Both the position numbers and the translations under genes were made by a program. Below are positions 21,263 to 30,283 of a stretch of 64,000 nucleotides of DNA, in pieces; position 1 is the stretch's first letter, and every line of letters starts with the position of its first letter. A model generated the notes under the pieces. It was not told the DNA's origin. It made no database searches and saw only the letters and a list, made by a program, of their open reading frames with translations. Source of the DNA: Pyrenophora tritici-repentis (lineage: Eukaryota; Ascomycota; Dothideomycetes; Pleosporales; Pleosporaceae); NCBI RefSeq assembly GCF_003171515.1, contig NC_089393.1, positions 1,550,001 through 1,614,000 of the forward strand. Reading direction: 5' to 3'.

Positions 21263-22477
21263 ATGCGGTCTTCAGTCTCTACTGCTACAGTGCCGTCAAA
21301 GGAGCCTACCCCTCGAGGTTTTACTGTAAAGGCAGAAAAGCAGGATGAGCCGATTGGAGAGAATGAACACGACCACTTTTTCTGGACATACACCGAAGAG
21401 CCGCACAGGACACGGCGAATGGCCATTATCAAGGCACACCCAGAGGTAATGATGCGATACAAGCATTGCAAACCAGTCTTCCTAACAGTATCATAGGTAA
21501 CGAAACTCTGTGGTCCCGAACCTCTTACCAAATACGTCGTTCTGCTCGTTGTATCGATACAAGTCCTTTGCGCATACCTCCTTCGCGATACGCCAGTGAT
21601 TTCATGGCCTTTCTTCCTCACCGCATACGTAATCGGTGCTACGGCGAACCAGAACCTCTTCCTCGCCATTCACGAGATCTCACACAACCTTGCATTCCGA
21701 TCGCCACTGGCAAACAGAGTCTTTGCCGTCTTCGCGAATTTGCCTATTGGTATCCCGTACAGCGCCTCTTTCAGGCCCTACCACCTGACACACCACAAGT
21801 CGCTAGGTGTCAACGGCTTGGATACTGACCTGCCGACTGCATTCGAGGCCATCTTTCTCGACTCGGTTGCTGGCAAGGCCTTCTTTGCGACATTCCAGAT
21901 CCTCTTCTACGCTCTCCGACCCATGTTCGTCTACAGCCTACCAATGACCAAGATCCACCTCTTCAATGTCGTGGTACAATTGGCCTTTGACTACGCACTC
22001 GTCCAGTTTGCAGGAGGAAGGGCATTAGGATACCTGATCATGAGCAGCTTCCTTGCGGGCTCGCTCCACCCCTGCGCAGGTCATTTCATCGCTGAGCACT
22101 ACGTTTTCGAGAAGCCGAACAAAGACGCGTCAAACTCTGTCAACAAGATCCCGCTCCCTGAGACGTATTCGTACTACGGCCCCCTTAACTTCTTCACGTA
22201 CAATGTCGGCCTGCACAACGAGCATCACGATTTCCCCGCCATCCCTTGGACCCGTCTCCATGCTCTCAACAGAATTGCGAATGACTTCTACAAGGACTTG
22301 CCACAGCATAAGAGTTGGGTATACGTATTGTATCAGTTCATCTGGGATAAGGATATCAGCCTCTGGTGCCGTGTAAAGCGCGAAGAGGGCGGACGCAAGG
22401 TTGGCGCTGGGAGTGGCTGGAACGAAGAGGAGCTGGGCTCCAATGAGAAGAAGGGCCCCATTCCGGGTGTTCGATAA
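21263..22477 (+). CDS. dsd1: Sphingolipid delta4-desaturase (DES1/DEGS family)
   Basis: The protein has 387 residues from exons 21263-21445 and 21497-22477, joined at a 51-bp intron (donor GTAATG, acceptor ATAG) in phase 0. It introduces the delta4 double bond into dihydroceramide at the ER membrane, using cytochrome b5 and O2, on the way to glucosylceramide. The N-terminal HDHFFWTYTEEPHRTRR is the family's Lipid_DES signature. Three iron-binding histidine boxes are intact: HEISH at 120-124, HLTHH at 157-161 and HNEHH at 301-305. Several hydrophobic spans lie between them. The C-terminus is charged. All key residues are present and the length is normal, so the enzyme should be active. It stands alone among decayed neighbours. 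Confidence 0.95.
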
Positions 22478-22559
22478 AATGATGCGATTTTGAGATTTTT
22501 AGCATTGGCGGCGTTTAGAGCGACCATGTTCGTGTTTCGAGAAACTGGACAAATTTAGA

Positions 22560-23766
22560 TCATGTCATTCCTACTGAGGCGCTTCCTTCGTTCACACGTG
22601 TCTGCGTATTCAAAATCATCATACTCAACCCTATTTTGGCCAAGCCCCGGAACATGCTCGCTACATCATCACCCTGCTGACCAAGAATAGCGCCATCCTC
22701 GCGTCTCACATCTACACTAGGAAGCATACCCTCACACATGCACTGTTCCCACAGCAGGCAACCGCCACAACCTCCCCCCAACCTCCTCCATTTCGCCACA
22801 ATAATTCCCTCGGCAACTTGACGAACCTCATCCCTGGTGGTAAAGGCGCCTCATCCGGCACTACACCCCCCGGCAAGAACTCGTTACGCCACTCTGGGTA
22901 AAACTCGGGTATGGTTTCTCCTCGATGGCGAATTTGATGCGTCAATTTAATCTTTTGGAGTCTCATGAATGCGGTAGTTTGGGGTGCCTCGGGCCAACCG
23001 AACCATGGGACCAGAGTCGGTACCAGGTCTTGCGGGCTATGGTGATGATTCCAGATGTCCGGAGAACACAGGAGTGTACCCAAGACTCTTGATGGGCTGA
23101 TTTCTTGAAGGGACTACGCGACCTAGGAAGAAAGGATGTGGAGGCGTAGGTAATCTATTGGGCTCCTGCAGAGTAGGGGGAGGATGTGTCCCTGGTGAGT
23201 CCGCAAAACAATCTCAGGTAAATGTAGGTCTGAATGAACCATCTCGATGCGAGTCAGTCGATTTGGGGACAGTAGGTGCAGTCCCAAGATCGATGCCGGC
23301 TGTAGACCGTACTCTATCTTGAAACGGGTGAGAACGATAAGTGTCAGATCCGGGTGATGACCATGGTTCGGGAGATGACCACAAAGGCGGCGATTGCGGT
23401 CGTAATCGCGACTTTCACTTTGAGAAATATTTCGAGGCTACCTTCCTAAGTTAGCCTGGGATCTCTCCTTTTTACGTTTGGGTGGTTCCTGCTTGCCTGT
23501 CTTCGGTGGCTGCGGACGTGCAGGTGCGGACCGCTGTAAACGCCAGGAGCCACAAGCCTTGCTGTACTTCTCGTCTAGCAAGAGCTTATACGCTATGGTC
23601 ACCCGTTGAGATATATGTGTTCTGTGCTCATGTTCTGGGCTGGGGAGATTCACGTTTTGTCGGGACGATCAGCGAGTGCGATGCGTCGGTACGCTTTCTT
23701 GATCACACTTTCTTCTGCATCGCTGTCGATGTCCAAAATACGGTTAAGGTCAGTTTGAGTGCACAT
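22560..23766 (-). pseudogene. Decayed J-domain (DnaJ/Hsp40) protein gene
   Basis: The minus strand opens at an ATG at 23766 with a J-domain N-terminus: DLNRILDIDSDAEESVIKKA and YRRIALAD, followed by RPDK where the invariant HPD should be. The frame then shifts and the rest of the J-domain reads in another frame (QRVTIAYKLLLDEKYSKA). Further downstream come a Pro/Ser-rich stretch broken by a TGA (about 23225) and a more ordered tail (LVPTLVPWFGWPEAPQTTAF, RHRGETIPEFYPEWRNEF), which itself needs a one-base shift near 22835 to continue as DEVRQVAEGIIVAKWRRLGG. A functional J-domain needs HPD to stimulate Hsp70, so this copy is dead twice over. Joining the tail to the J-domain as one former gene is my inference from order, strand and similar decay. 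Confidence 0.6.
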
Positions 23767-24152
23767 GATGTGTTGGCCAGCCGTTGAGGAGGGTGTGTTT
23801 GTGTTTGGAATGTGATAGTGTATTTACCGATAGTTTGAGCTGGCGAAACCAAACTTTGTTGGTGAGGCGAGTGTGAAAACGCTGGGTGGAACTTTGGTAA
23901 AAAATCAGGTAATCGATGATTCGTCAATTTGGTACGCCAAGAATCATCATCATGTCCTCATACGGGCTGATATAAAAGGAAGAAAAGATACTTAATACGC
24001 TTCAACAGCTGCCATAGAGGGTTTTACAACGAGGCTTGATTAAGGCTTTAAGAAGATACAGCAGCTCTGGCCCAACGCTTCTTTTAATTGTCTATCAAAT
24101 CTGATTGTGTTACTTGAATACCCCTATTTGCTGATCCTATCGTATTAGACCT
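23767..24152. other. Intergenic, no gene seen
   Basis: This short spacer has the upstream flank of the J-domain relic on the left and the 3' end of the next gene on the right. The right half is AT-rich. No repeat or RNA gene is visible. Confidence 0.5.
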
Positions 24153-25322
24153 TTACACTCTAACTAGAAAAAAGCCTCTAGTCAATATACCGAAACATGT
24201 ATGACAGGACTTCTGTAAGCAGGAACAGAGACTTAGTATATCCCGAGGCTTGAGTATGGTTTGGATGTTTGATATAGTACCATTTTCATACCCAAGAGGT
24301 CCACCATCTTCGATCTGAAGAACGATGCTGATGCGGTCACCGAACTTTGCGCATTCATGTGAAGCCCATGCAATTTCCTCGAAGATCCGCCCGCTCCCGC
24401 CTGACCAATCATAATTACCTGCCCAATGACTACTACTATCAAACCAGAGCTCCCAGTCAGTCAGACTATCCACAGCCATCGCCTCTATGCACGCCAAGAA
24501 GGTTTCGCGGCCTGGCCAGCAGTACAGAAAGTCGATCTTGACGTTCCGGCGCCAGTGGAGCTGTGGAGGAGGCTTAGGCAAGATATCGATGAGCGTTGGG
24601 ATCTGTTCTCTAATCGCCTCACCATACATCCGATACCTATCGGCCATATCTTTTCCTTGTCTTGTAACGTAGGCTAAATAGTTCTTCATATCACTGACCA
24701 AGTATATGTCGTTGAAACTAATAGCGACGTGACGGAAGGATTCAAGCGCGCACTGTGAGGTAGGACACGGGAACTGAAGGGCGGACATTGGTACCTCTAC
24801 AAAAGCGGTCTCACTCAATAGCGAATATGCTTCCCAATGTACCCGCTTGCATGTGAAAATAAAATCGGTCTGTGGTTGGTACCTATAATAGCTCCGCTTC
24901 CCGCAAGAATACTGAACTGAACGATCGTTGGGGAAAGCACGTAGTGAATTTGTGAGTGGGGGGTCAACGTCATAAGGATACGCGTTTTGTCGGTAAATCA
25001 CACGTGGTCGGTCCATTTCGAGCGCATAATGGTACATTCGGTTCCTGATTTCGCCTGGGAGCGAAAACAATGGGCTCTGATGCTGATTATGAAATGCGTG
25101 TGACCTTAGTTCAAGAGATTTTGATATGGCTTCCGAAAGAAGGTGTGATTTGACACTCTCCAGTTTTTTTGGTACTCCAAATTTAGGTAAAGTGGTGCGT
25201 TGTAAGGGTTTCACAATCTTCGCGCACACTGTGTGCTGCTGACGAGATGTAGGGTGCACTTTTGTTCTGATATTCGTTCGGTTGAGTAAAGATGATGGAA
25301 ATACGAGAGGGGAGGGGGGCAA
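24153..25322 (-). CDS. LPxEIR-type fungal protein (2EXR/DUF7730-like), 389 aa
   Basis: This is a single-exon frame of 389 residues. After a basic, low-complexity N-terminus comes SPLFSLPGEIRNRMYHYAL at about residues 84-102, the F-box-like hallmark of a large family expanded in Pleosporales, followed by the usual FIFTCKRVHWEAYSLL segment in which a former-contact region packs on the first helix. The middle and C-terminal parts are mixed alpha/beta without a known catalytic motif. The function is unknown; the F-box resemblance suggests protein-protein contacts, perhaps with ubiquitin ligases, but that is inference. The C-terminal 25 residues (SCLQKSCHTCFGILTRG) are unusual and could be an unspliced tail. 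A related gene lies next to it on the same strand. Confidence 0.7.
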   Translation of the reverse strand: MPPSPLVFPSSLLNRTNIRTKVHPTSRQQHTVCAKIVKPLQRTTLPKFGVPKKLESVKSHLLSEAISKSLELRSHAFHNQHQSPLFSLPGEIRNRMYHYALEMDRPRVIYRQNAYPYDVDPPLTNSLRAFPNDRSVQYSCGKRSYYRYQPQTDFIFTCKRVHWEAYSLLSETAFVEVPMSALQFPCPTSQCALESFRHVAISFNDIYLVSDMKNYLAYVTRQGKDMADRYRMYGEAIREQIPTLIDILPKPPPQLHWRRNVKIDFLYCWPGRETFLACIEAMAVDSLTDWELWFDSSSHWAGNYDWSGGSGRIFEEIAWASHECAKFGDRISIVLQIEDGGPLGYENGTISNIQTILKPRDILSLCSCLQKSCHTCFGILTRGFFLVRV

Positions 25323-25946
25323 GTTTCTTTTGCGTGCACTAAATTTTATTTATGTTCTATAGTACCACGGAAACTGAAGAACCCTCGATCCTCTTAGTAC
25401 CGGTACGTATCACTCGCGTACTGGCTCTGAATATTAAGGAAATATCGCCAATCTGACCCGCGCGAAAACTATTTCCATCCTTTTCTGATTTGAAAGTCCA
25501 TCATCAGTGACGATCGAAAAAGATAACTCTCAGGTTGTTTTCGTGGCTTTTAGACACCGACTTTCCGGTGAAAGCAGAATGACAACTTGCTAGAGCGTGG
25601 ACCAATTCCATAACGTCCGTCGCGGATTATGACGTATCCCGATGACACAAACGCAGAAAAATCGAGAGGACAAACAGGAGAGCTAATGTTGTTCAAGATG
25701 GAGAGAGATGGCGTGCAGCACAACCGAGGTTCCGAAGACGCTAACTTGATGACTCAGCCCAGGCTCCCAGATTGGACCTGCATCATGTGCGATCTCAATA
25801 TATTATCGTTCTCGCATATCTGTTCCTGAGAGCCTACTATCCACCGTCCGTAGCCTTGTGTCCTTTCACAGACGTGTCGCCCCCCTCAATCACATTCTCT
25901 CATGGCTCCTGCCCAATTCTTCTGAGTGAGCTACTCAAACGCACCA
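25323..25946. other. Intergenic between two LPxEIR/LPxELR-family genes
   Basis: Promoter of the gene ending at 24153 and 3' region of the gene ending at 25947. The plus-strand ORF at 25629-25829 has no motif. Nothing else is visible. Confidence 0.5.
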
Positions 25947-26817
25947 TCATCCATCAAAACGAATGTGCGTGCTGCGCTGCACAGCCTTGACGTATTTGTA
26001 ATGACAGTACTCCGTTTTCGCCGGTACAGCTTCCCTCGACAAGCTGACAAAGCTGAAGCCATCGTCGCGGAGCCTCCTCTTCAATTTTCTCAGCATGCAC
26101 CTACCCTGTTCTTTCTTTGGTTTGATATCCTCCATAGCCGTGACTGTCCACTTTGCAACGTCTTTGTTCTTGCCGATGCATTTTCCTAGCTTCTTCAACG
26201 CCTTTCGAATGCGCTCTGTGGGGCGAGCTGTGATTCGGCTAGGATGTGTCTTCATGGCGAAGAGTGTACCGATTTGTACCGACACCTTGCAGTTTTCAAT
26301 AGCGTCAGTGGTCTTGGTGAATATGTCCCAACATTCCAGCAGTTGTGTGATGGTGCTAAGGAGCAGCTCGGTTATTTCAGCCAGAGAAGTTGCCTCATCT
26401 GTCGATGGTACAACTAGCTGTATGTTCCGGTATTGTGCTGCGTTGAGCCACATGGATATCTTGGAAAAGTTGGTCTGAGTATCCCATGCAATGCCAATGT
26501 CGGCGTATTGTGCGAGCATGGCCGTCATTTCGAGTTTCAGAGGTACCTTTTTGTACAGGACCCATGCCGCTTCCTTCTTCATGGCTTTGCAAACGTATAG
26601 CAGTGAGAACCTGCCTTTTTGGTACTGTCGTTTTTTGCTGGGCTCCGGATATTGCCTATCAGGGTAGCAGTAACTAAGAGTGAAGCCGAGAACCTTTTTT
26701 GGCGCTTCGATCGGGTTTTCGGCCTTCAAGGCATATTCGTATATCATCTGTCGCAACTCGAGTGGTAGTCGCTCAAGAGTACCAAGGGTACCCGCTGGGC
26801 ATGGCTCGCTTTGTCAT
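25947..26817 (-). CDS. LPxELR-type fungal protein, N-terminus possibly frameshifted
   Basis: The main frame (269 residues from the ATG at 26756) begins inside the family hallmark. Upstream of that ATG the same frame reads CPAGTLGTLERLPLELR and directly continues into QMIYEYALK, so the true start must lie further up. The best candidate is the ATG at 26815-26817, but reaching the hallmark from it needs one extra base near the third codon; as written the ATG frame stops early. The body contains the family's RFSLLYVCKAMKKEAAWVLY segment and a basic C-terminal part (KLGKCIGKNK, RKLKRRLRD). It may therefore be a recently broken gene, a sequencing slip, or a gene with an unseen first exon. The function is unknown. 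Confidence 0.55.
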
Positions 26818-26970
26818 GTCAGCGCTCACTCGGCTTTCAAAAAAGATATAGAGATTATACTCGTACTGTGATTCGGCAGCACTCTTGTTGCTTTATTTCG
26901 CGTTTCTGGCGGGTTGGGATTGCTCCATGTCCGGTATTGTCATACGTGACGCTTTTGAGTCGGGTTATCG

Positions 26971-27000
26971 CAGTTGATGGCAGTTGATGGCAGTTGATGG
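26971..27000. repeat. Three tandem copies of a 10-bp unit
   Basis: The unit cagttgatgg occurs three times without change. It is noncoding and lies in the spacer upstream of the cysteine-rich locus. Confidence 0.9.
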
Positions 27001-27741
27001 CAGTAGTTCCGCGCGGCTAGTTTGTGACAACAAAAGGGCATTAGCTAGTGTAGTGCTAAGGAAACCGTTTGCACCTATTGACTCACAGTCACCATGTACC
27101 TACGTCATAAGAAAATGGTGGCCTAGTAGTGCTCAAATTAACTTCCAGGACAGTTTAATGACCATTATTTAGTCGGATTAGTATCACGATATTAGTACCC
27201 AACCAGCCTCCAAATGCAATCCTTCTAACTGCATATCACCACTAGTCGACTTGCAAGACTTTTAACCGAAAGACCATACCATATATTACTCTCAGGATCA
27301 TTCTCTCCTACTAATTTGCAGACTCGACCTCGAGACCTTTCTCAATTATCCACAACAGTTACCCCAGTTCACAGACCTCGCCCTAAGTGGAGTGCGTGCC
27401 CCTGCTATACCTCCTTTAAAATGCCGCAAAGGTGTGTATACCACAACCCAGATAGTAGCCAATAATAACATACCTTGGCATCAGACACAACTAAGCAAGA
27501 TAATACATTACGGTGCAAGTAAATAATCGAATCATGATCGCCGTACCTATATGATTTTGGTATAAGTAGCCGGCGCAGCGTGTTGATCTTCCAACAAATG
27601 CGGAAAGACAGTAAGCAATACGAGGAATCCGCTCCACCTAAGACTCTTGTGACAGGAAGCATGCTATGCTGGTGATCCACATCCAACACCAGATGCGTGT
27701 CCACTCTGACAAGTACTATGCTTACTCACGTGTCTTATTAC

Positions 27742-27756
27742 TATATATACATATAC
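27742..27756 (+). promoter_or_regulatory. TATA box of the cysteine-rich secreted protein gene
   Basis: The run tatatatacatata lies about 100 bp upstream of the start codon at 27853. A similar run (aatacatatatgg) lies about 105 bp upstream of the paralogue at 29788, with matching flanks, which supports a shared promoter layout. Confidence 0.5.
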
Positions 27757-27852
27757 CCCCGCATACCTCCAGAGCTACCTACGCCCTCTCTCTTGGAAAC
27801 GACACCAATACCTCCCAATAGCCCGATTCTACCCACCTCAACTTTGCGGACC

Positions 27853-28869
27853 ATGCGGCTCTTAATTATACTCTCCACCCTCTTCCTCGGCATATCAGCC
27901 GCCGTTACCAAAGATTGCTGCTTCATTCGCACGGGCCGAACACCCAAGTCGTGTAATATTCCAGGGTGTGATCCTTGCTTGGTAGACGGTAAAGTAAGTT
28001 TTGTACACTGATCACACAATTTGACGACAGCTCCATCAAGCCGTTTGACCTTCATACCTTCAGAGCTTGATGGGAAAAGAGAATGCTAATATTGTTCGAC
28101 AGTCATATTAATGTCCACTATCACAAGCCGAACTGGACAAGCTTTTCAACAAGGCTAGTTGCTGTCCCAAGGGAAACAACCCCGTGGGGACTTTTTATTG
28201 CGGCAAGGATACGGATCCAAATTGCGATCCTTGCAAAGCAAATAAAGTGGTAAGTTGATATCGTCTATTGAATGCTATGAGTGTCAGATTCAATGGTTGG
28301 TGAAAGCACTGGATGGGCAATTTTCTTCGTCAATGGCATAGTATTGTGTCTGCTAAGGATAGACGAATCGCTACCGAGCCCTGGTAGCGCATTCTCATAC
28401 TAAATACCCGATGATGACTAATCCTAGCCCATTATGGGTAATCATTGCCCATTCTGGGCGGGGTCCTGACAATGAGAAGGGGGAGCTGATGTTTCTGAAT
28501 AGCCCTCGTGCCCGGCATCCAAACCACGGGCCCGACGCGCTCCACAGTTAGAGATAAGAATGAAAAGGCTCGGTAGAGCTCTCATTGAGATCATGTAATC
28601 GAAGGTTCTTCAGTCTGACGCGCTCCACAGATAGTCAAGTCTTGGAATACTTCTAATTGCTGTCCCACAAAGGACAAGCCAACGGGGCCGTATAGTTGCG
28701 ATTCCCCTGAGGATGAGAATTGCGATCCTTGCAAAGTAAAAAATGTGGTAAGTTGATATCGTTCTTTGAACTCTATGAAGGGGAAGCTGATATTTCTGAA
28801 TAGCCCTTGTGCCCGGTGCCCACGCCGCCCAAAACATAAGGCCGACGCGCTCCACAGAACTTTTTGTAA
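27853..28869 (+). CDS. Small secreted protein built of repeated five-cysteine exons
   Basis: Exon 1 (27853-27993) encodes a signal peptide (MRLLIILSTLFLGISAA) and a first module with CC, C, C and C. Two further exons encode one module each: 28154-28249 (SCCPKGNNPVGTFYC, then CDPC) and 28631-28747 (NCCPTKDKPTGPYSC, then CDPCK). All begin and end in phase 0, with GTAAGT donors. A fourth, degenerate module exon (from 28858) has TAA as its fourth codon and would supply the stop, giving about 121 residues. The shared pattern is CC-x(9-11)-C-x(4-7)-C-x2-C. The acceptor of exon 2 (AACAAG at 28153) is the weakest point, and a shorter 49-residue product using an acceptor at about 28105 is possible. 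A secreted, disulfide-rich protein of this kind could be an effector or antimicrobial; no known family was recognised. Confidence 0.45.
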
Positions 28870-28971
28870 TATAACTATACTGATTGCTGTCCCACAAAGA
28901 ACAAGCCAAAGAGGTATAGTTGCGATGCAAACGTGGATCGGAATTGCGATGCTTGCAAAGTAAAAAATGTG
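28476..28971 (+). repeat. Tandem duplication of module exon plus intron
   Basis: The intron segment ending gacgcgctccacag occurs at 28534-28547, 28617-28630 and 28844-28857. The last two precede module exons by the same spacing, and the exon plus intron repeats with a period of 227 bp (acceptor to acceptor). The donors and the first bases of the following introns (gtaagttgatatcgt) are also repeated at 28250, 28748 and, with one change, 28972. The first copy has lost its module. Confidence 0.75.
28858..28971 (+). pseudogene. Degenerate fourth cysteine-module exon
   Basis: The module (NCCPTKNKPKRYSC, then CDAC) keeps all five cysteines and the donor GTAAGTCGATATCG, but its upstream part has a TAA at 28867-28869. 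It can only act as a terminal exon, or it is inactive. Confidence 0.6.
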
Positions 28972-29787
28972 GTAAGTCGATATCGTTTTTTGAATTCTAT
29001 GAAGGTGAAGCTGACGATTTGGGATAGCCTAGCTGTTAGTAGCCTCGGGATGTATGATGTGCTTGAGAGGAGGGGATTGACTCTGTAGGACGCCGTCGGT
29101 AACACACCTTGGGCATCACCATAGTTATATGTACCGCAATCGAAGAACATGTGTACCTATAGAAAACTTGCCCCGTACCAACATATGATTTCATGTGAAG
29201 TTTCCGCGAGTTGAAAAAGAGAAAGCTATAGATAGAGATCGATACAGGTTGACACCCTCCATGTCATATACGAAATGCGGTAAAAGACGAGTTTTTTTAA
29301 GCTTGGGCTTAGCAGCCTGAGCTCTGGTCTACGATAAAGGTTTGGTACTAAAACAAACACACACAACTAAACAATAATGGGCGCGAGCCTATTAGGAGCG
29401 ACCTATGGGTCGCGAGGGCACTGAAAGTACCGCGAAATTGCACTCTCGATCTCTTTCTCCATCTCCATCACCATTACACCAACATATGAATTGTCAGTGC
29501 GAGCAGCTTATGCTCCTTTCAACATGACACCGGCCGTGGTCCAGGTCAGCAACACGAGATATCGGCACAACCCCGCAGGATGCCTGCGATGGAAACAAAT
29601 CATGTCATCTTGATCATCCGCATCCAACATTGCGATGTGGCCAGTACAAGTCAGCTTATCCACGTATCCAAGGAATACATATATGGGTGGGTCCCCACAT
29701 ACCCACACACTATCCAAAACAACACTACCGCCTCTCGAAATATCCCTCTTAACCCATTCCGAACACTCGCCGGCTCGACTTACCACC
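28972..29787. other. Spacer between the two cysteine-rich genes
   Basis: The first 60 bp repeat the intron start seen after modules 2 and 3. The rest is unique. The last 200 bp resemble the promoter of the upstream paralogue in short blocks (catccaaca, gcttatccacgt, aatacatatat). Confidence 0.5.
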
Positions 29788-30017
29788 ATGCGTCTCCAAC
29801 TACTTCTCTCCCTCATTTTCATCAGCGCTGCGACAGCTGTCGCCTACCCAAGAACAGGCTGGTGCAGAGTATGCTGTCCCCACTCCGATAACCGTATAGA
29901 GCGATGCCGCCCTTCCCCTCAATGTAATCCTTGCGCTCCGGTATGTTGGTCTCGTAACGCTTGATGAAAAAGGGGATGCTAATGCTGTTATTTGTGTAGA
30001 TTACTTGTTGGACCTAG
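29788..30017 (+). CDS. Small secreted cysteine-rich protein, 56 aa, paralogue of the upstream gene
   Basis: Exon 1 (29788-29940) and exon 2 (30000-30017) are joined across a 59-bp intron with a GCTAAT branch site and a TGTAG acceptor, in phase 0. The product is 56 residues: a signal peptide (MRLQLLLSLIFISAATAVA) and a mature part with seven cysteines, including WCRVCC, RC, QCNPC and a last ITCW from exon 2. The spacing CC-x9-C-x5-C-x2-C matches the modules of the upstream gene, as do the intron end (GATG, then GCTAAT) and the promoter blocks. It is a secreted mini-protein of unknown function, with the profile of an effector or antimicrobial peptide. It lies convergent to ELP1 with 266 bp between the stops. 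Confidence 0.65.
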
Positions 30018-30283
30018 TCTTTCGCCGCATATCCACTGTACGGGTACAAGTGGTTGAGATGGCTGATGTGCCTGGGAAGATATAACGGAAAAATTGTGGA
30101 GGAATAGTAGCGATATAGGGCTTGAGGACTATCAAATTCGGTTCTCGCATCCAACTGTAGGATGTGGTTTTCTACGCATTCTCTGTGGTTTTTCTCTAAC
30201 CTGATTTATGTGGCCGAACCGTCATGCGAATCTAGCCCCCTTCTACATGTTATTAGAATAAGAACCGTTCTCCCAATACCAAT

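Larger units (their letters stand above)
26818..27852. other. Intergenic region, promoter of the cysteine-rich gene at its right end
   Basis: No gene is supported; the minus ORF at 27405-27704 lacks any motif. The left part contains a 10-bp triple repeat at 26971-27000. The right part carries a TATA box and an E-box-like CACGTG (27727-27732) ahead of the cysteine-rich gene. Confidence 0.5.

Noticed and set aside
22053..22376. ORF of 107 codons inside the desaturase
   Set aside because: Shadow of the desaturase in another frame.
26971..27000. Triple 10-bp repeat as a possible CRISPR-like array
   Set aside because: No spacers, far too short, and the genome is eukaryotic.
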